A DNA stretch of 64,000 nt from Desertimonas sp963786985 (lineage in GTDB: Bacteria; Actinomycetota; Acidimicrobiia; Acidimicrobiales; Ilumatobacteraceae), in contig CAWBBL010000016.1 in NCBI GenBank assembly GCA_963786985.1, forward strand, positions 310,001 through 374,000, in the 5' to 3' direction. Under the pieces are notes generated by a model that was given only the letters and a program-made list of their open reading frames with translations, was not told the origin of the DNA and did not search any database. Made by a program: the position numbers and the translations under genes. This document shows positions 25,586 through 33,332 of this stretch, piece after piece; the stretch's first letter is position 1; each line of letters starts with the position of its first letter.

Positions 25586-28500
25586 CGGCCCGCCAGTCCG
25601 CGGCGGTGGGGCGTACGTTCCCGTAACGGTGCAGCGTCTGGCTGATCGCCTGCTCGCGCAGCCAGTGGGGCAGCTCGAGCAGCCCGTCGCCACTCACCGG
25701 TGAGCGATCGACGGCGATGTCGAGGGCGTGACAGGCATCAGCCAGCTGGTCTCCGACGGCGGTGAGGGCGCGCAGTCGGGTGACCCCGAGCGAACCGAGA
25801 CGACCCGCCAAGTGCTCGTCGGACTCGGCGCCGATCTCCGACACCACGACGGTCGCCCCACACTGGCGTGCCGCAGCGAGCGCCGCGTCACCGGCGCCGC
25901 TCGGCGTGTCGGGTCCGCTGCGGACCACGACGCCGGCCACCGGCACGTAGCGCAAGACGTTCGACTCACTGCGCAACCCGGTGGCGTCGTGGCCAGTGGC
26001 GAAGCGCTGCTCCCACGCCAGGCGGTAGCTGTCGGCCGCCGCCTCGACGTCGATCGGCCCGGGCTCGTGGCGCAGCAAGGCGTGCACGTAGTGCGGCCCG
26101 CCGGCCTTCGGCGCGGCGCCGATCGATGATCGTTTCCACCCGCCGAATGGCTGGCGCTGGACGATCGCCCCGGTGATGTGGCGGTTGACATAGGCGTTGC
26201 CGATCTCGACGTGGTCGAGCCAGTAGCTGACCTCGTCGTCGTCGAGCGACTGGATTCCGCCCGTCAATCCGAACGGAGTGCCGTTCTGCAGGCGCACGGC
26301 GTGTGCCAAGTCGTCGGCCCGCATCACCCCGAGCACGGGACCGAAGCATTCGGTCTGATGGAACCACGATCCTTCAGTGACGCCGAGCCGGACACCCGGC
26401 GTCCAGCGCCGGCTGGTGATCTCCTCCCTGCCCCGAGCGTCGAGCTCGCGGCGGCGGGAGCCTGGGCGCTCCCGCGGCTCGACGAGCCAGCGCTCCCCGG
26501 CGTCGAGCTCCGTGAGGCCGCGGAGCAGGGGACCAGCTGGCTGGGCGATCAGCGGCGCCATCATCGTCGCCGGATCCTCGGCTTCGCCGACCCGTACGCT
26601 GCGCACGGCGGCAGCCAAGCGGACCAGGAACTCGTTGTCGTCATGGACCGGGGCGGTGAGGATCAGCAGGCTGGCGGCTGAGCACTTCTGTCCGGCATGA
26701 CCGAACGCCGAGCGGACCACGTCGCGGATCGCCGCGTCGACATCGGCGGCCTCGGTGACGACGATGGCGTTCTTTCCGCTGGTCTCGGCGAGAAGACGGA
26801 GTTGCGGCTTCCAGCCGAGGAACATCCGCGCCGTGTCGTATGACCCGGTCAACACCACCGTGGCGACGTCGCTGTGGGTGATCAGCCGGCGGCCGACGTC
26901 GTCGTCGGGACAGGCGACGAACTGCAGCACGTCACGTGGGATCCCGGCACGCCAGCACTGGTTGGCGAGGAGCCACGCCGTCTGGCGGGTCTCCGGGGGC
27001 GGTTTGAGGATCACCGCGTTGCCGGCCATCACGGCTGCCAGCACGCCGCCGGCGGGGATCGCGTATGGGAAGTTCCAGGGCGACGCCACGACGACCACGC
27101 CGTACGGGACCGCGGTGTCCGGAATCGCCGCGGTGGCGTAGTAGCGGGCGAAGTCGACCGCCTCGGAGACCTCCGGGTCGCCCTCGCGTACGGTCTTGGC
27201 CGCTTCCGCCGCCATCTGGGCCAACGTCGCCCACCGTTCGTCGTCCAGCTGCATGGCCACCGCGTCGAGCAGTGCTGCCCGTTCCCCCGCCGAGCGGCCG
27301 GACCACGCCGGCACGGCGCCCGCCGCCCTGGCGACGACCGCGTCGATCGACGCCACGTCGGTGGTCAACGGGTACTCCCCATCGGGGCAGCCGTTCACGG
27401 CGTGCTTGGCGATGGCCGCGGCGATGTCGGCTCGGCGCTGCGCATCGGTGAAGTCGGTGTCGGGATGGTTGCCGAACTCCGTGCCGCCAACCGTGCGCGG
27501 CCGGCGCAGCCGACCTGTCGTCACGGACCGACGAGCCGCGACCGCCAGCCGGAAGCGTTCGGCTTGGGCGTCGAACTCGGCGGATCCCGGCCGCATCGTG
27601 AACATCGCTCGCAGGAAGTTCTCTGGTGCCGTGTTCTCGTCGAAACGCCGGGCGAGGTAGGCGAGGCTGGCCTCGATCTCGTCGTCGCGAACGATCGGGC
27701 AGTACAGCAGCAACTGACCGGCCCGTTCACGAACCGCCCGAGCCTGCGCCGGGACCATCCCCTCGAGCATCTCGATGTCGATGTCGGCGCGGCGCGTTTC
27801 TGGTAGCTCCTCGCGCAGGGTCAGCGCCCAGGCGACGTCGAGCAGATTGTGGCTGGCGACACCAAGACGGATCGCCCCCGCCCACTCCGGACGCAGGCAC
27901 GAGTCGAGGAGACGCTTGAAGCTGGCATCGGTGTCGGCCTTCGTGGGGTACGGCGCCTGAACCCAGCCGTGCTGTTCGGCGTCAACCTGCTCCATCGCCA
28001 GGTTGGCCCCCTTGACCACCCGGACCTTGATCGGCGCGCCACCGCCGGCCACGCGCTGCGCCGCCCACGTACCGATGCGCTCCATCACGTCGTGCGAGTC
28101 CGGCAGGTAGGCCTGCAACACGATTCCCGCCGGCATCCGCCGGTACGGCGACTCCTCGAGCACACCGAGGAACGACTCGACCGTCAGCGCCAGATCGCCG
28201 TACTCCTCCATGTCGAGATTGACGAACACCGGTGGACTGGCGGTGATCGCCGCGTCATAGATCCGCCGCAGCGCCTGCTGGATGCGCTCGACCGAGTGCT
28301 CGAAGGCCACCACGTCGAGCAGCGCGCAGACCGCCGAGATCTTCACCGAGAGGTAGTCGACGTCCGGCCGCTGCAAGGTGGTGATCACCCGGACGATGCG
28401 CTGTTCAGCCTCCTCGTCCGACAGGATCGCCTCGCCGAGCAGGTTGAGATTGAGCTGCACGCCCGCCCTGGTGCGCTCCGCGATGTGGCGCGTGAGCGTC

Positions 28501-28874
28501 GCGTTGTCGCTCGGAACGACGAGTCCCCGTGTCTCGGCGATGATCCGCCGCCGCACGAGCGGCATCACGATGGGCGGCGCCAGCTTCGCGGCGAGGGCGC
28601 CGGCCGCCATCAGCAGACGATCGCCACGGCCGAGTGACCGAGGGATGCCGTGGCCGGCAAGGGCGGCGAACCGGTGGGCCGCGGCGCGAGGGCGCTCGAG
28701 CCGCAGCACTTCGTCGGTCAGCCGTTGGACGAGATCGCGACCGGCCGGGTCGGCGACCAGCCGGCCGAGACGCTCCTGACGGCGGCGTTCGGACCGGGTC
28801 GTCGTCGCCTCGGCTGCCCGCAGCAACGCGTCGGCGATCTCGATCGCTCGTGCGATACGCGCGCCGTCGTCCAC
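25572..28874 (-). CDS. putA: Bifunctional proline dehydrogenase / L-glutamate-gamma-semialdehyde dehydrogenase
   Basis: 1100 residues. The N-terminal half is the proline dehydrogenase barrel (VQLNLNLLGEAILSDEEAE, DYLSVKISAVC, VFVNLDMEEY, RVVKGANLAMEQVDAE, DIEMLEGM). The second half is the aldehyde dehydrogenase, with SPWNFPYAIPAGG, the glutamate in AETSGKNAIV and the catalytic cysteine in GHAGQKCSA. It oxidises proline to glutamate in two steps. There is no N-terminal ribbon-helix-helix, so it is a catalytic PutA and not a self-regulating one. GTG 28874 is the start; soxR diverges 36 bp away. Confidence 0.95.
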   Translation of the reverse strand: MDDGARIARAIEIADALLRAAEATTTRSERRRQERLGRLVADPAGRDLVQRLTDEVLRLERPRAAAHRFAALAGHGIPRSLGRGDRLLMAAGALAAKLAPPIVMPLVRRRIIAETRGLVVPSDNATLTRHIAERTRAGVQLNLNLLGEAILSDEEAEQRIVRVITTLQRPDVDYLSVKISAVCALLDVVAFEHSVERIQQALRRIYDAAITASPPVFVNLDMEEYGDLALTVESFLGVLEESPYRRMPAGIVLQAYLPDSHDVMERIGTWAAQRVAGGGAPIKVRVVKGANLAMEQVDAEQHGWVQAPYPTKADTDASFKRLLDSCLRPEWAGAIRLGVASHNLLDVAWALTLREELPETRRADIDIEMLEGMVPAQARAVRERAGQLLLYCPIVRDDEIEASLAYLARRFDENTAPENFLRAMFTMRPGSAEFDAQAERFRLAVAARRSVTTGRLRRPRTVGGTEFGNHPDTDFTDAQRRADIAAAIAKHAVNGCPDGEYPLTTDVASIDAVVARAAGAVPAWSGRSAGERAALLDAVAMQLDDERWATLAQMAAEAAKTVREGDPEVSEAVDFARYYATAAIPDTAVPYGVVVVASPWNFPYAIPAGGVLAAVMAGNAVILKPPPETRQTAWLLANQCWRAGIPRDVLQFVACPDDDVGRRLITHSDVATVVLTGSYDTARMFLGWKPQLRLLAETSGKNAIVVTEAADVDAAIRDVVRSAFGHAGQKCSAASLLILTAPVHDDNEFLVRLAAAVRSVRVGEAEDPATMMAPLIAQPAGPLLRGLTELDAGERWLVEPRERPGSRRRELDARGREEITSRRWTPGVRLGVTEGSWFHQTECFGPVLGVMRADDLAHAVRLQNGTPFGLTGGIQSLDDDEVSYWLDHVEIGNAYVNRHITGAIVQRQPFGGWKRSSIGAAPKAGGPHYVHALLRHEPGPIDVEAAADSYRLAWEQRFATGHDATGLRSESNVLRYVPVAGVVVRSGPDTPSGAGDAALAAARQCGATVVVSEIGAESDEHLAGRLGSLGVTRLRALTAVGDQLADACHALDIAVDRSPVSGDGLLELPHWLREQAISQTLHRYGNVRPTAADWRAVTSG

Positions 28875-28910
28875 GACTTCATCATGGCGCGCGCTGCGAT
28901 ACTCGCGACG

Positions 28911-29354
28911 ATGACCAGTGGACCGGCCCTGACGATCGGCGAGCTGAGCCGACGCACGGGCGTTGCCCCGTCGGCACTGCGGTTCTACGAGGACAGTGGC
29001 CTGATCCATGCTGAGCGGACATCTGGTGGCCAGCGACGGTACCGGCGCGACGTGATCCGCCGGGTGTCGTTCATCCGCGTGGCCCAACAGATCGGTCTCG
29101 GACTCGGCGAGATCGGCGCCTACATGTCCGAGCTTCCCGATCGACGAACGCCGGACCGAACGGACTGGGAGCGAGTCGCCGACTCGTGGCGGCCGCGGCT
29201 CGATGACCAGATCGCCTTGCTCGAGCGGCTCCGCGAACGGCTCAGCGGGTGCATCGGCTGTGGCTGCTTGTCGCTCGACGTGTGTCCGCTCGTCAACCCG
29301 GCCGATCAACTGGCCGGCGAAGGATCCGGCCCGCGCCGACTGCTCCACGACTGA
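28911..29354 (+). CDS. soxR: Redox-sensitive transcriptional activator SoxR
   Basis: 147 residues. A MerR-type helix-turn-helix (LTIGELSRRTGVAPSALRFYE) is followed by a dimer helix and the [2Fe-2S] site C-I-G-C-G-C-x5-C (Cys114, 117, 119, 125), which distinguishes SoxR from other MerR proteins. Redox-cycling compounds oxidise the cluster and activate target promoters; in actinobacteria targets often include oxidoreductases and exporters. An ATG at 28884 would add nine residues. I prefer 28911 because it starts at the usual place before LTIGE. Divergent from putA. Confidence 0.93.
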   Translation: MTSGPALTIGELSRRTGVAPSALRFYEDSGLIHAERTSGGQRRYRRDVIRRVSFIRVAQQIGLGLGEIGAYMSELPDRRTPDRTDWERVADSWRPRLDDQIALLERLRERLSGCIGCGCLSLDVCPLVNPADQLAGEGSGPRRLLHD

Positions 29355-29395
29355 CACCGCAGCGACCGCTGCACTGCCGACCACGAGCGCTCCTG

Positions 29396-29446
29396 CCCGC
29401 CCGCGGCCTCCGCTTGCGGAAAGCGGCGTCGCCGCGGGTGGCGGGC
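29396..29446 (+). terminator. Stem-loop downstream of soxR
   Basis: CCCGCGGC at 29400-29407 pairs with GCCGCGGG at 29431-29438. The stem continues outward, with a small bulge, through GCCCGCC and GGCGGGC. An inner hairpin (CCGCTT/AAGCGG) sits in the loop. There is no U-tract, as is common for actinobacterial terminators, so termination is only suggested. Confidence 0.45.
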
Positions 29447-29675
29447 GGAGCACTCATGGTGGCGCGGGAAGTTCGGAGGCGGCGGAGCCATCCGGTCCCG
29501 AACGTGGCGTTTTGGCGGGAACGCTCACATGTCTTCACTTTCCCGGCTAGATACCCCCAGCGCATCGACCGGTCGACCGAAAATCGACTGGCCGAAGGAA
29601 TGAACGCTCGTCGTACTTCTGGCGGATTCCGGGGTGGCTCACGCCATCTCCAACGACGCAGCGGGTCACCGAAAC

Positions 29676-29681
29676 TAGATT
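29676..29681 (+). promoter_or_regulatory. -10 box TAGATT of the histidine kinase gene
   Basis: TAGATT matches TANNNT and ends 6 bases before the GTG at 29688, which decides that start over the GTG at 29682. Confidence 0.4.
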
Positions 29682-29687
29682 GTGGTT

Positions 29688-30877
29688 GTGGATGCGACTG
29701 CCACTCGGCAGCGTCCGGCGCCAGAGGTTGTGGCGGTCGCCGCGGCCGGACTCGGCTTCCTGTTGCTCCTCGACGTGGTGCTCGGCGTCAAGGTGTTCGA
29801 CGTAGTGCTCCCCGCGCTCGTGGGCGACCTCGCCGTCATCGGCGCCGTCGCGGTGGCCGTCACGGCGCCCCCGCGGACGATCCCGATCGGAGCTGTCGTC
29901 GGTTCGGCGGCGAGCGTCGCCGTGTCGCTCGCGGTGTACGTCACCACCTCCGACACGCGCAGCCTGATGATGGGATTCGGGGCGTGGCCGGGCTTCGCCG
30001 AACTGGCCGGACTCGCCCTGTTGACCGCGTGGAGCGTCCGTTCGGCGTCACGCAACGGCGCGATCACTGCGATATCGGCGTTCGGAATCGTGATGCTGGC
30101 CATCATCCAATGGCGCAACAAGGGGACCTACTCCGAAGTTCTCACGCTGGCGTTGGGCACGGCCTGGGCGGCCGTCGTCGCCGCCGGGTGGTACCTGCGG
30201 ATTCTCGACGCCCGCCAACGTCAACAGGCGCAAGAGGTTCGCCACCAGGAACGTCTGGCGATCGCCGCGAACTCCACGACGTCGTTGCTCACCACGTGAC
30301 CGGCATCGTCGTGCAAGCCCAGGCTGCTCAGCTTGTTGCTGCCGAGCATCCCGATGCGGCCCAGCGGGCGCTCGACCGAATCGTCCGCGCCGGGGGCGAT
30401 GCACTCGCCGCGATGCGCTCGATGGTCGGGGCATTGCGTGACGAATCGACGGACGCCGAGCTCGATCCCGCGGCGTCGATCGATGCCCTGCGGGCAATGG
30501 CCAACATGTCGGTGACCGACCGTCATGAGCTTCCTGTGCGCCTGGCCGTCGACGCTCGAACCGAGGCCGTCCCCGGCACGGTGATTGCGTCAATCCATCG
30601 CATCGCTCGCGAGGCAGTCACCAACGCCCGCCGGCACTCGGTCGGAGCAACGAACATCGACATCGACGTACGCTGCGGCGACGGTGTCGTCCATTTGCTC
30701 GTGACCAACGACGGAGGCCAAGTGAGCCGCTCGCCGGGAGGTTTCGGACTGCGTGGCATGGCCGAACGTGCTGCGGCGATGGGCGGTGAGTTCGACGCTG
30801 GTCCACTCCCCACCGGCGGATGGCGGGTCGCCGCTCGCCTACCGGTCACCGTCGCGTCGGAAGGCGCCCAGCCGTGA
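29688..30877 (+). pseudogene. Sensor histidine kinase (NarX/LuxR-pair type), one frameshift
   Basis: Reconstructed length about 396 residues. The N-terminal half has four to five membrane helices and no clear extracellular domain. The second half has the HisKA_3 dimerisation motif RELHDVVAHHVTGIV with its phospho-accepting histidine, then a HATPase domain with REAVTNARRHS and the G-box GGFGLRGMAERAAAMGG. The frame breaks near 30265, in the codons before RELHD, where one base is missing. The two halves join exactly at this conserved motif, so a sequence error is likely. The stop overlaps the response regulator start (GTGA). Confidence 0.85.
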
Positions 30878-31530
30878 CGGTTCCGCTGCGTGTCGTCATT
30901 GCCGACGACCAGGAGATCGTCCGTTCCGGCATCCGCCTGATCCTCGAGGCCCACGGCATCGACGTGCTCGGCGAGGCCACAGACGGCCGCGAGGCGGTCG
31001 ACCTCGCTCGTCGTCTACGCCCGGACGTCGTCCTCGTCGACATTCGCATGCCGCGGCTCGACGGGCTCGAAGTGACACGCCTGCTGGCGGGTAAGGACGT
31101 CGAGAACCCGATCCCGGTCGTGGTGGTCACGACGTTCGACCACGACGAGTACGTCGGAACCGCCATTCGCAACGGCGCGAGCGGCTTCTTGCTCAAGGAC
31201 GCCGGTCCCGCCCTCCTCGTCGAGGCAGTGCGCGCCGCCGCCGCCGGTGACGCGCTCGTTTCTCCGTCGATCACGGTGCGCTTCCTCCAACACTTCAGCG
31301 AACGGGCCAACCCTCCGTCGTCCCGCGAGCCGACGACCACCCTCACCGAACGCGAGGAAGACATCGTCCGTTCCGTCGCTCGCGGCATGACGAATGCCGA
31401 GATCGGTGAGCAACTGTTCATCTCATTGAGCACCGTCAAGAGTCACGTCGCCAACATCCAGAGCAAACTCGGCGTGCGGAACCGCGTGGAGATCGCCGGA
31501 TGGGTGTGGGAGACCGGGCGGATGGCCTAG
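30874..31530 (+). CDS. NarL/LuxR-family response regulator
   Basis: 218 residues. Receiver domain with the acidic pocket ADDQ near residues 10-13, phospho-acceptor Asp56 (VLVDIRMP), the switch threonine in VVTTF and the lysine in LLKDAG. A LuxR-type helix-turn-helix closes the protein (LTEREEDIVRSVARGMTNAEI, seen as LTEREEDIV and MTNAEIGEQL). It is the partner of the kinase immediately upstream, sharing a 4-bp overlap. Target genes are unknown; no adjacent exporter or enzyme is on the same strand. Confidence 0.93.
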   Translation: MTVPLRVVIADDQEIVRSGIRLILEAHGIDVLGEATDGREAVDLARRLRPDVVLVDIRMPRLDGLEVTRLLAGKDVENPIPVVVVTTFDHDEYVGTAIRNGASGFLLKDAGPALLVEAVRAAAAGDALVSPSITVRFLQHFSERANPPSSREPTTTLTEREEDIVRSVARGMTNAEIGEQLFISLSTVKSHVANIQSKLGVRNRVEIAGWVWETGRMA

Positions 31531-31543
31531 CCGCCAGATCGGC

Positions 31544-33073
31544 TCACCGGCCGACCGGCTCGGCCGGCGTGGCCGGCAAACGCGGCGACTCGGCAGCGCG
31601 GTGCCCGGCGAGGCGGGTCTGCACCACTTGCGGTCCCTCGACGAGCAACGACTCCAGGCGGCCGGCGAGGGCCGGAACGATCGGACGAACGGCGGCAGCG
31701 ATCACACCAAGGCTGGCGAGGTAGCGGCCGAGCAACTCCTCGAGGCGACGATTGGCAGGAGTGGCCAAGCGGATCAGCTCCCACGGGCGCGTCGTCTCGA
31801 GGTCCCGATTGAGGGCATCGACGGCGGCGCAGATCGCTTCCGTCGCGCCGCGGAGATCAAAGGCGGCGAGGGCGCCGAGGACGTCTTCGTCGAGTCCGGC
31901 GACGCCATCGATCGGCGTGGCCCGCCCATCGATCTCGACTCCGGCTCGTTCGGCCAGCGTGGCGATCCGCTTGGCGACGTTGCCGATCCCGTTGGCCAGG
32001 TCGTGGTCGACGCGCTCGACGAGACGCTGCTCGGTGAAGTCTGTATCGGCAACGGGGTTCACGTCGCGGGCGAACCACCACCGCACGGCGTCGGTACCCC
32101 ATCGATCGACGAGGGTGAACGGGCTGATCGTCGTCGCCCCCGACTTGGAGATCTTCGCTCCGTCGACGGTGAGGTATGGGTGGACCTCGACGCGGGTCGG
32201 CAGCGGCTGGCGCGCCGAGGCGAGGAACGCCGGCCAGTACACGGCGTGGAACCGCAGGATGCCTTTGCCGATCACGTGTACTCGCCGGTCGGCCTGCAGC
32301 CACCAGCGCCGGTAGGCAACACTGTCGGGGTCGCCGAACTCGAGGGCGCTGAGGTAGTTGGCGAGGGCATCGAACCACACGTAGACGACCTGCGTCGGGT
32401 CGTCCGGTACCGGAATGCCCCAACCGCGGGCCCGAGCCGCCGGACGGGACACGCTGATGTCTTCGAGTCCGGTGTCGAGGAAGGAGAGCACCTCGTCGGC
32501 GAACGGGTGAGGGTGGACTGCCAGTTCGCCGGAACGGATCAACCGCCGGAGAGGCTCCGCATAGCGGGAGAGGCGGAAGAACCAGTTCGTCTCGGCGACC
32601 CGCTCCAGGAGCGTGTTGTGCTCGGGGCAGCGGGCGACATCGTCCGCAGCGGCGATCAGCTCGCGGCATTCGTAGAACCGCTCACATCCGACGCAGTACT
32701 CGCCCGTGTACGTGCGTCGGTAGAGATCGCCGTTGGCGGAGCAGGCCCGCCACAGCCGCTCGACCGCCGGCCGGTGGCGGGGATCGGCACTGGTGCGCAA
32801 GAAGTCGTCGAACGACACCCCCAGCGGGTGGGCCAGAGCGGTGAAGCGTGCGGCGTTGGCGTCGACGTACACGTCCGTCGGGAGCCCGGCCGCCTCGGCG
32901 GCGAGGACGTTCTTCAGGGCGTGATCGTCGGTGCCGCCGAGCAGGCGCACGTCGTCGCCGGCGAGGCGCCGCGCCCTGGCATAGATGTCGGCCTCGACGA
33001 TCTCGTAGGCGTATCCGAGGTGCGGCTCGGCATTGACGTAGGGAATGGCGACGGTGACATAGGTCGTGCTCAT
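31544..33073 (-). CDS. metG: Methionyl-tRNA synthetase
   Basis: 509 residues, a class I synthetase that charges tRNA-Met. The HIGH-type motif is HLGYAYE (His18), and the KMSKS loop reads KISKS at residues 307-311. A zinc-type insertion carries CVGCERFY and CPEHN. The anticodon-binding helical domain follows and there is no C-terminal tRNA-binding extension. The Tyr in the HIGH region (HLGY) and Ile in KISKS are mild variants. The start lies just downstream of a hairpin that would hide the ribosome site. Because the window cannot show other metG genes, I cannot say if this is the only copy. Confidence 0.93.
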   Translation of the reverse strand: MSTTYVTVAIPYVNAEPHLGYAYEIVEADIYARARRLAGDDVRLLGGTDDHALKNVLAAEAAGLPTDVYVDANAARFTALAHPLGVSFDDFLRTSADPRHRPAVERLWRACSANGDLYRRTYTGEYCVGCERFYECRELIAAADDVARCPEHNTLLERVAETNWFFRLSRYAEPLRRLIRSGELAVHPHPFADEVLSFLDTGLEDISVSRPAARARGWGIPVPDDPTQVVYVWFDALANYLSALEFGDPDSVAYRRWWLQADRRVHVIGKGILRFHAVYWPAFLASARQPLPTRVEVHPYLTVDGAKISKSGATTISPFTLVDRWGTDAVRWWFARDVNPVADTDFTEQRLVERVDHDLANGIGNVAKRIATLAERAGVEIDGRATPIDGVAGLDEDVLGALAAFDLRGATEAICAAVDALNRDLETTRPWELIRLATPANRRLEELLGRYLASLGVIAAAVRPIVPALAGRLESLLVEGPQVVQTRLAGHRAAESPRLPATPAEPVGR

Positions 33074-33076
33074 CGG

Positions 33077-33196
33077 AGTCTCCTCAGGTGGGTCGGAGAC
33101 TGCCCTGCCGGCGCTGACGGCTGTCGACCCCGGAGGCAGCTCCAGGGTCGGACGGAATCGCTAGTGCGTTGGCGAAGCCGGCCCCGGAAGGGGCCG
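33077..33196 (-). promoter_or_regulatory. Structured leader of metG with three hairpins, the last covering the ribosome site
   Basis: Reading on the minus strand: CGGCCCC-GGAA-GGGGCCG type hairpin at 33196-33179; a hairpin at 33149-33126 in which GACCC and GGAG pair with CTCC and GGGTC; and AGTCTCC at 33101-33095 pairing with GGAGACT at 33083-33077. The last contains the Shine-Dalgarno GGAG, three to seven bases before the ATG. This is what an on/off translational switch looks like. I do not recognise a T-box (no UGGNACC) or a known SAM riboswitch core. No U-tract follows any hairpin. Confidence 0.45.
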
Positions 33197-33332
33197 CATC
33201 ATCACTGTCGACAACGTCGACACGGTCAACTCAGTCGTACGCACGGTGTCAAGGCTAACGGACGTCTCGGCGGCGGTCGTCGATCGTTAATCGTCGTCTG
33301 CAAAGCCGAACAGTCGACAAGGCGGCCGGCGC

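Larger units (their letters stand above)
29355..29687. other. Intergenic region without a convincing gene
   Basis: About 330 bp between soxR and the histidine kinase gene. Short open frames exist on both strands but lack family similarity and normal codon use. It holds a stem-loop near its start (29396-29446) and ends with the -10 box of the kinase gene. Confidence 0.6.

Noticed and set aside
33179..33196. GGCCCC/GGGGCC hairpin as terminator of the helicase or metG
   Set aside because: It lies upstream of metG on its own strand, with no U-tract; it fits a leader better.
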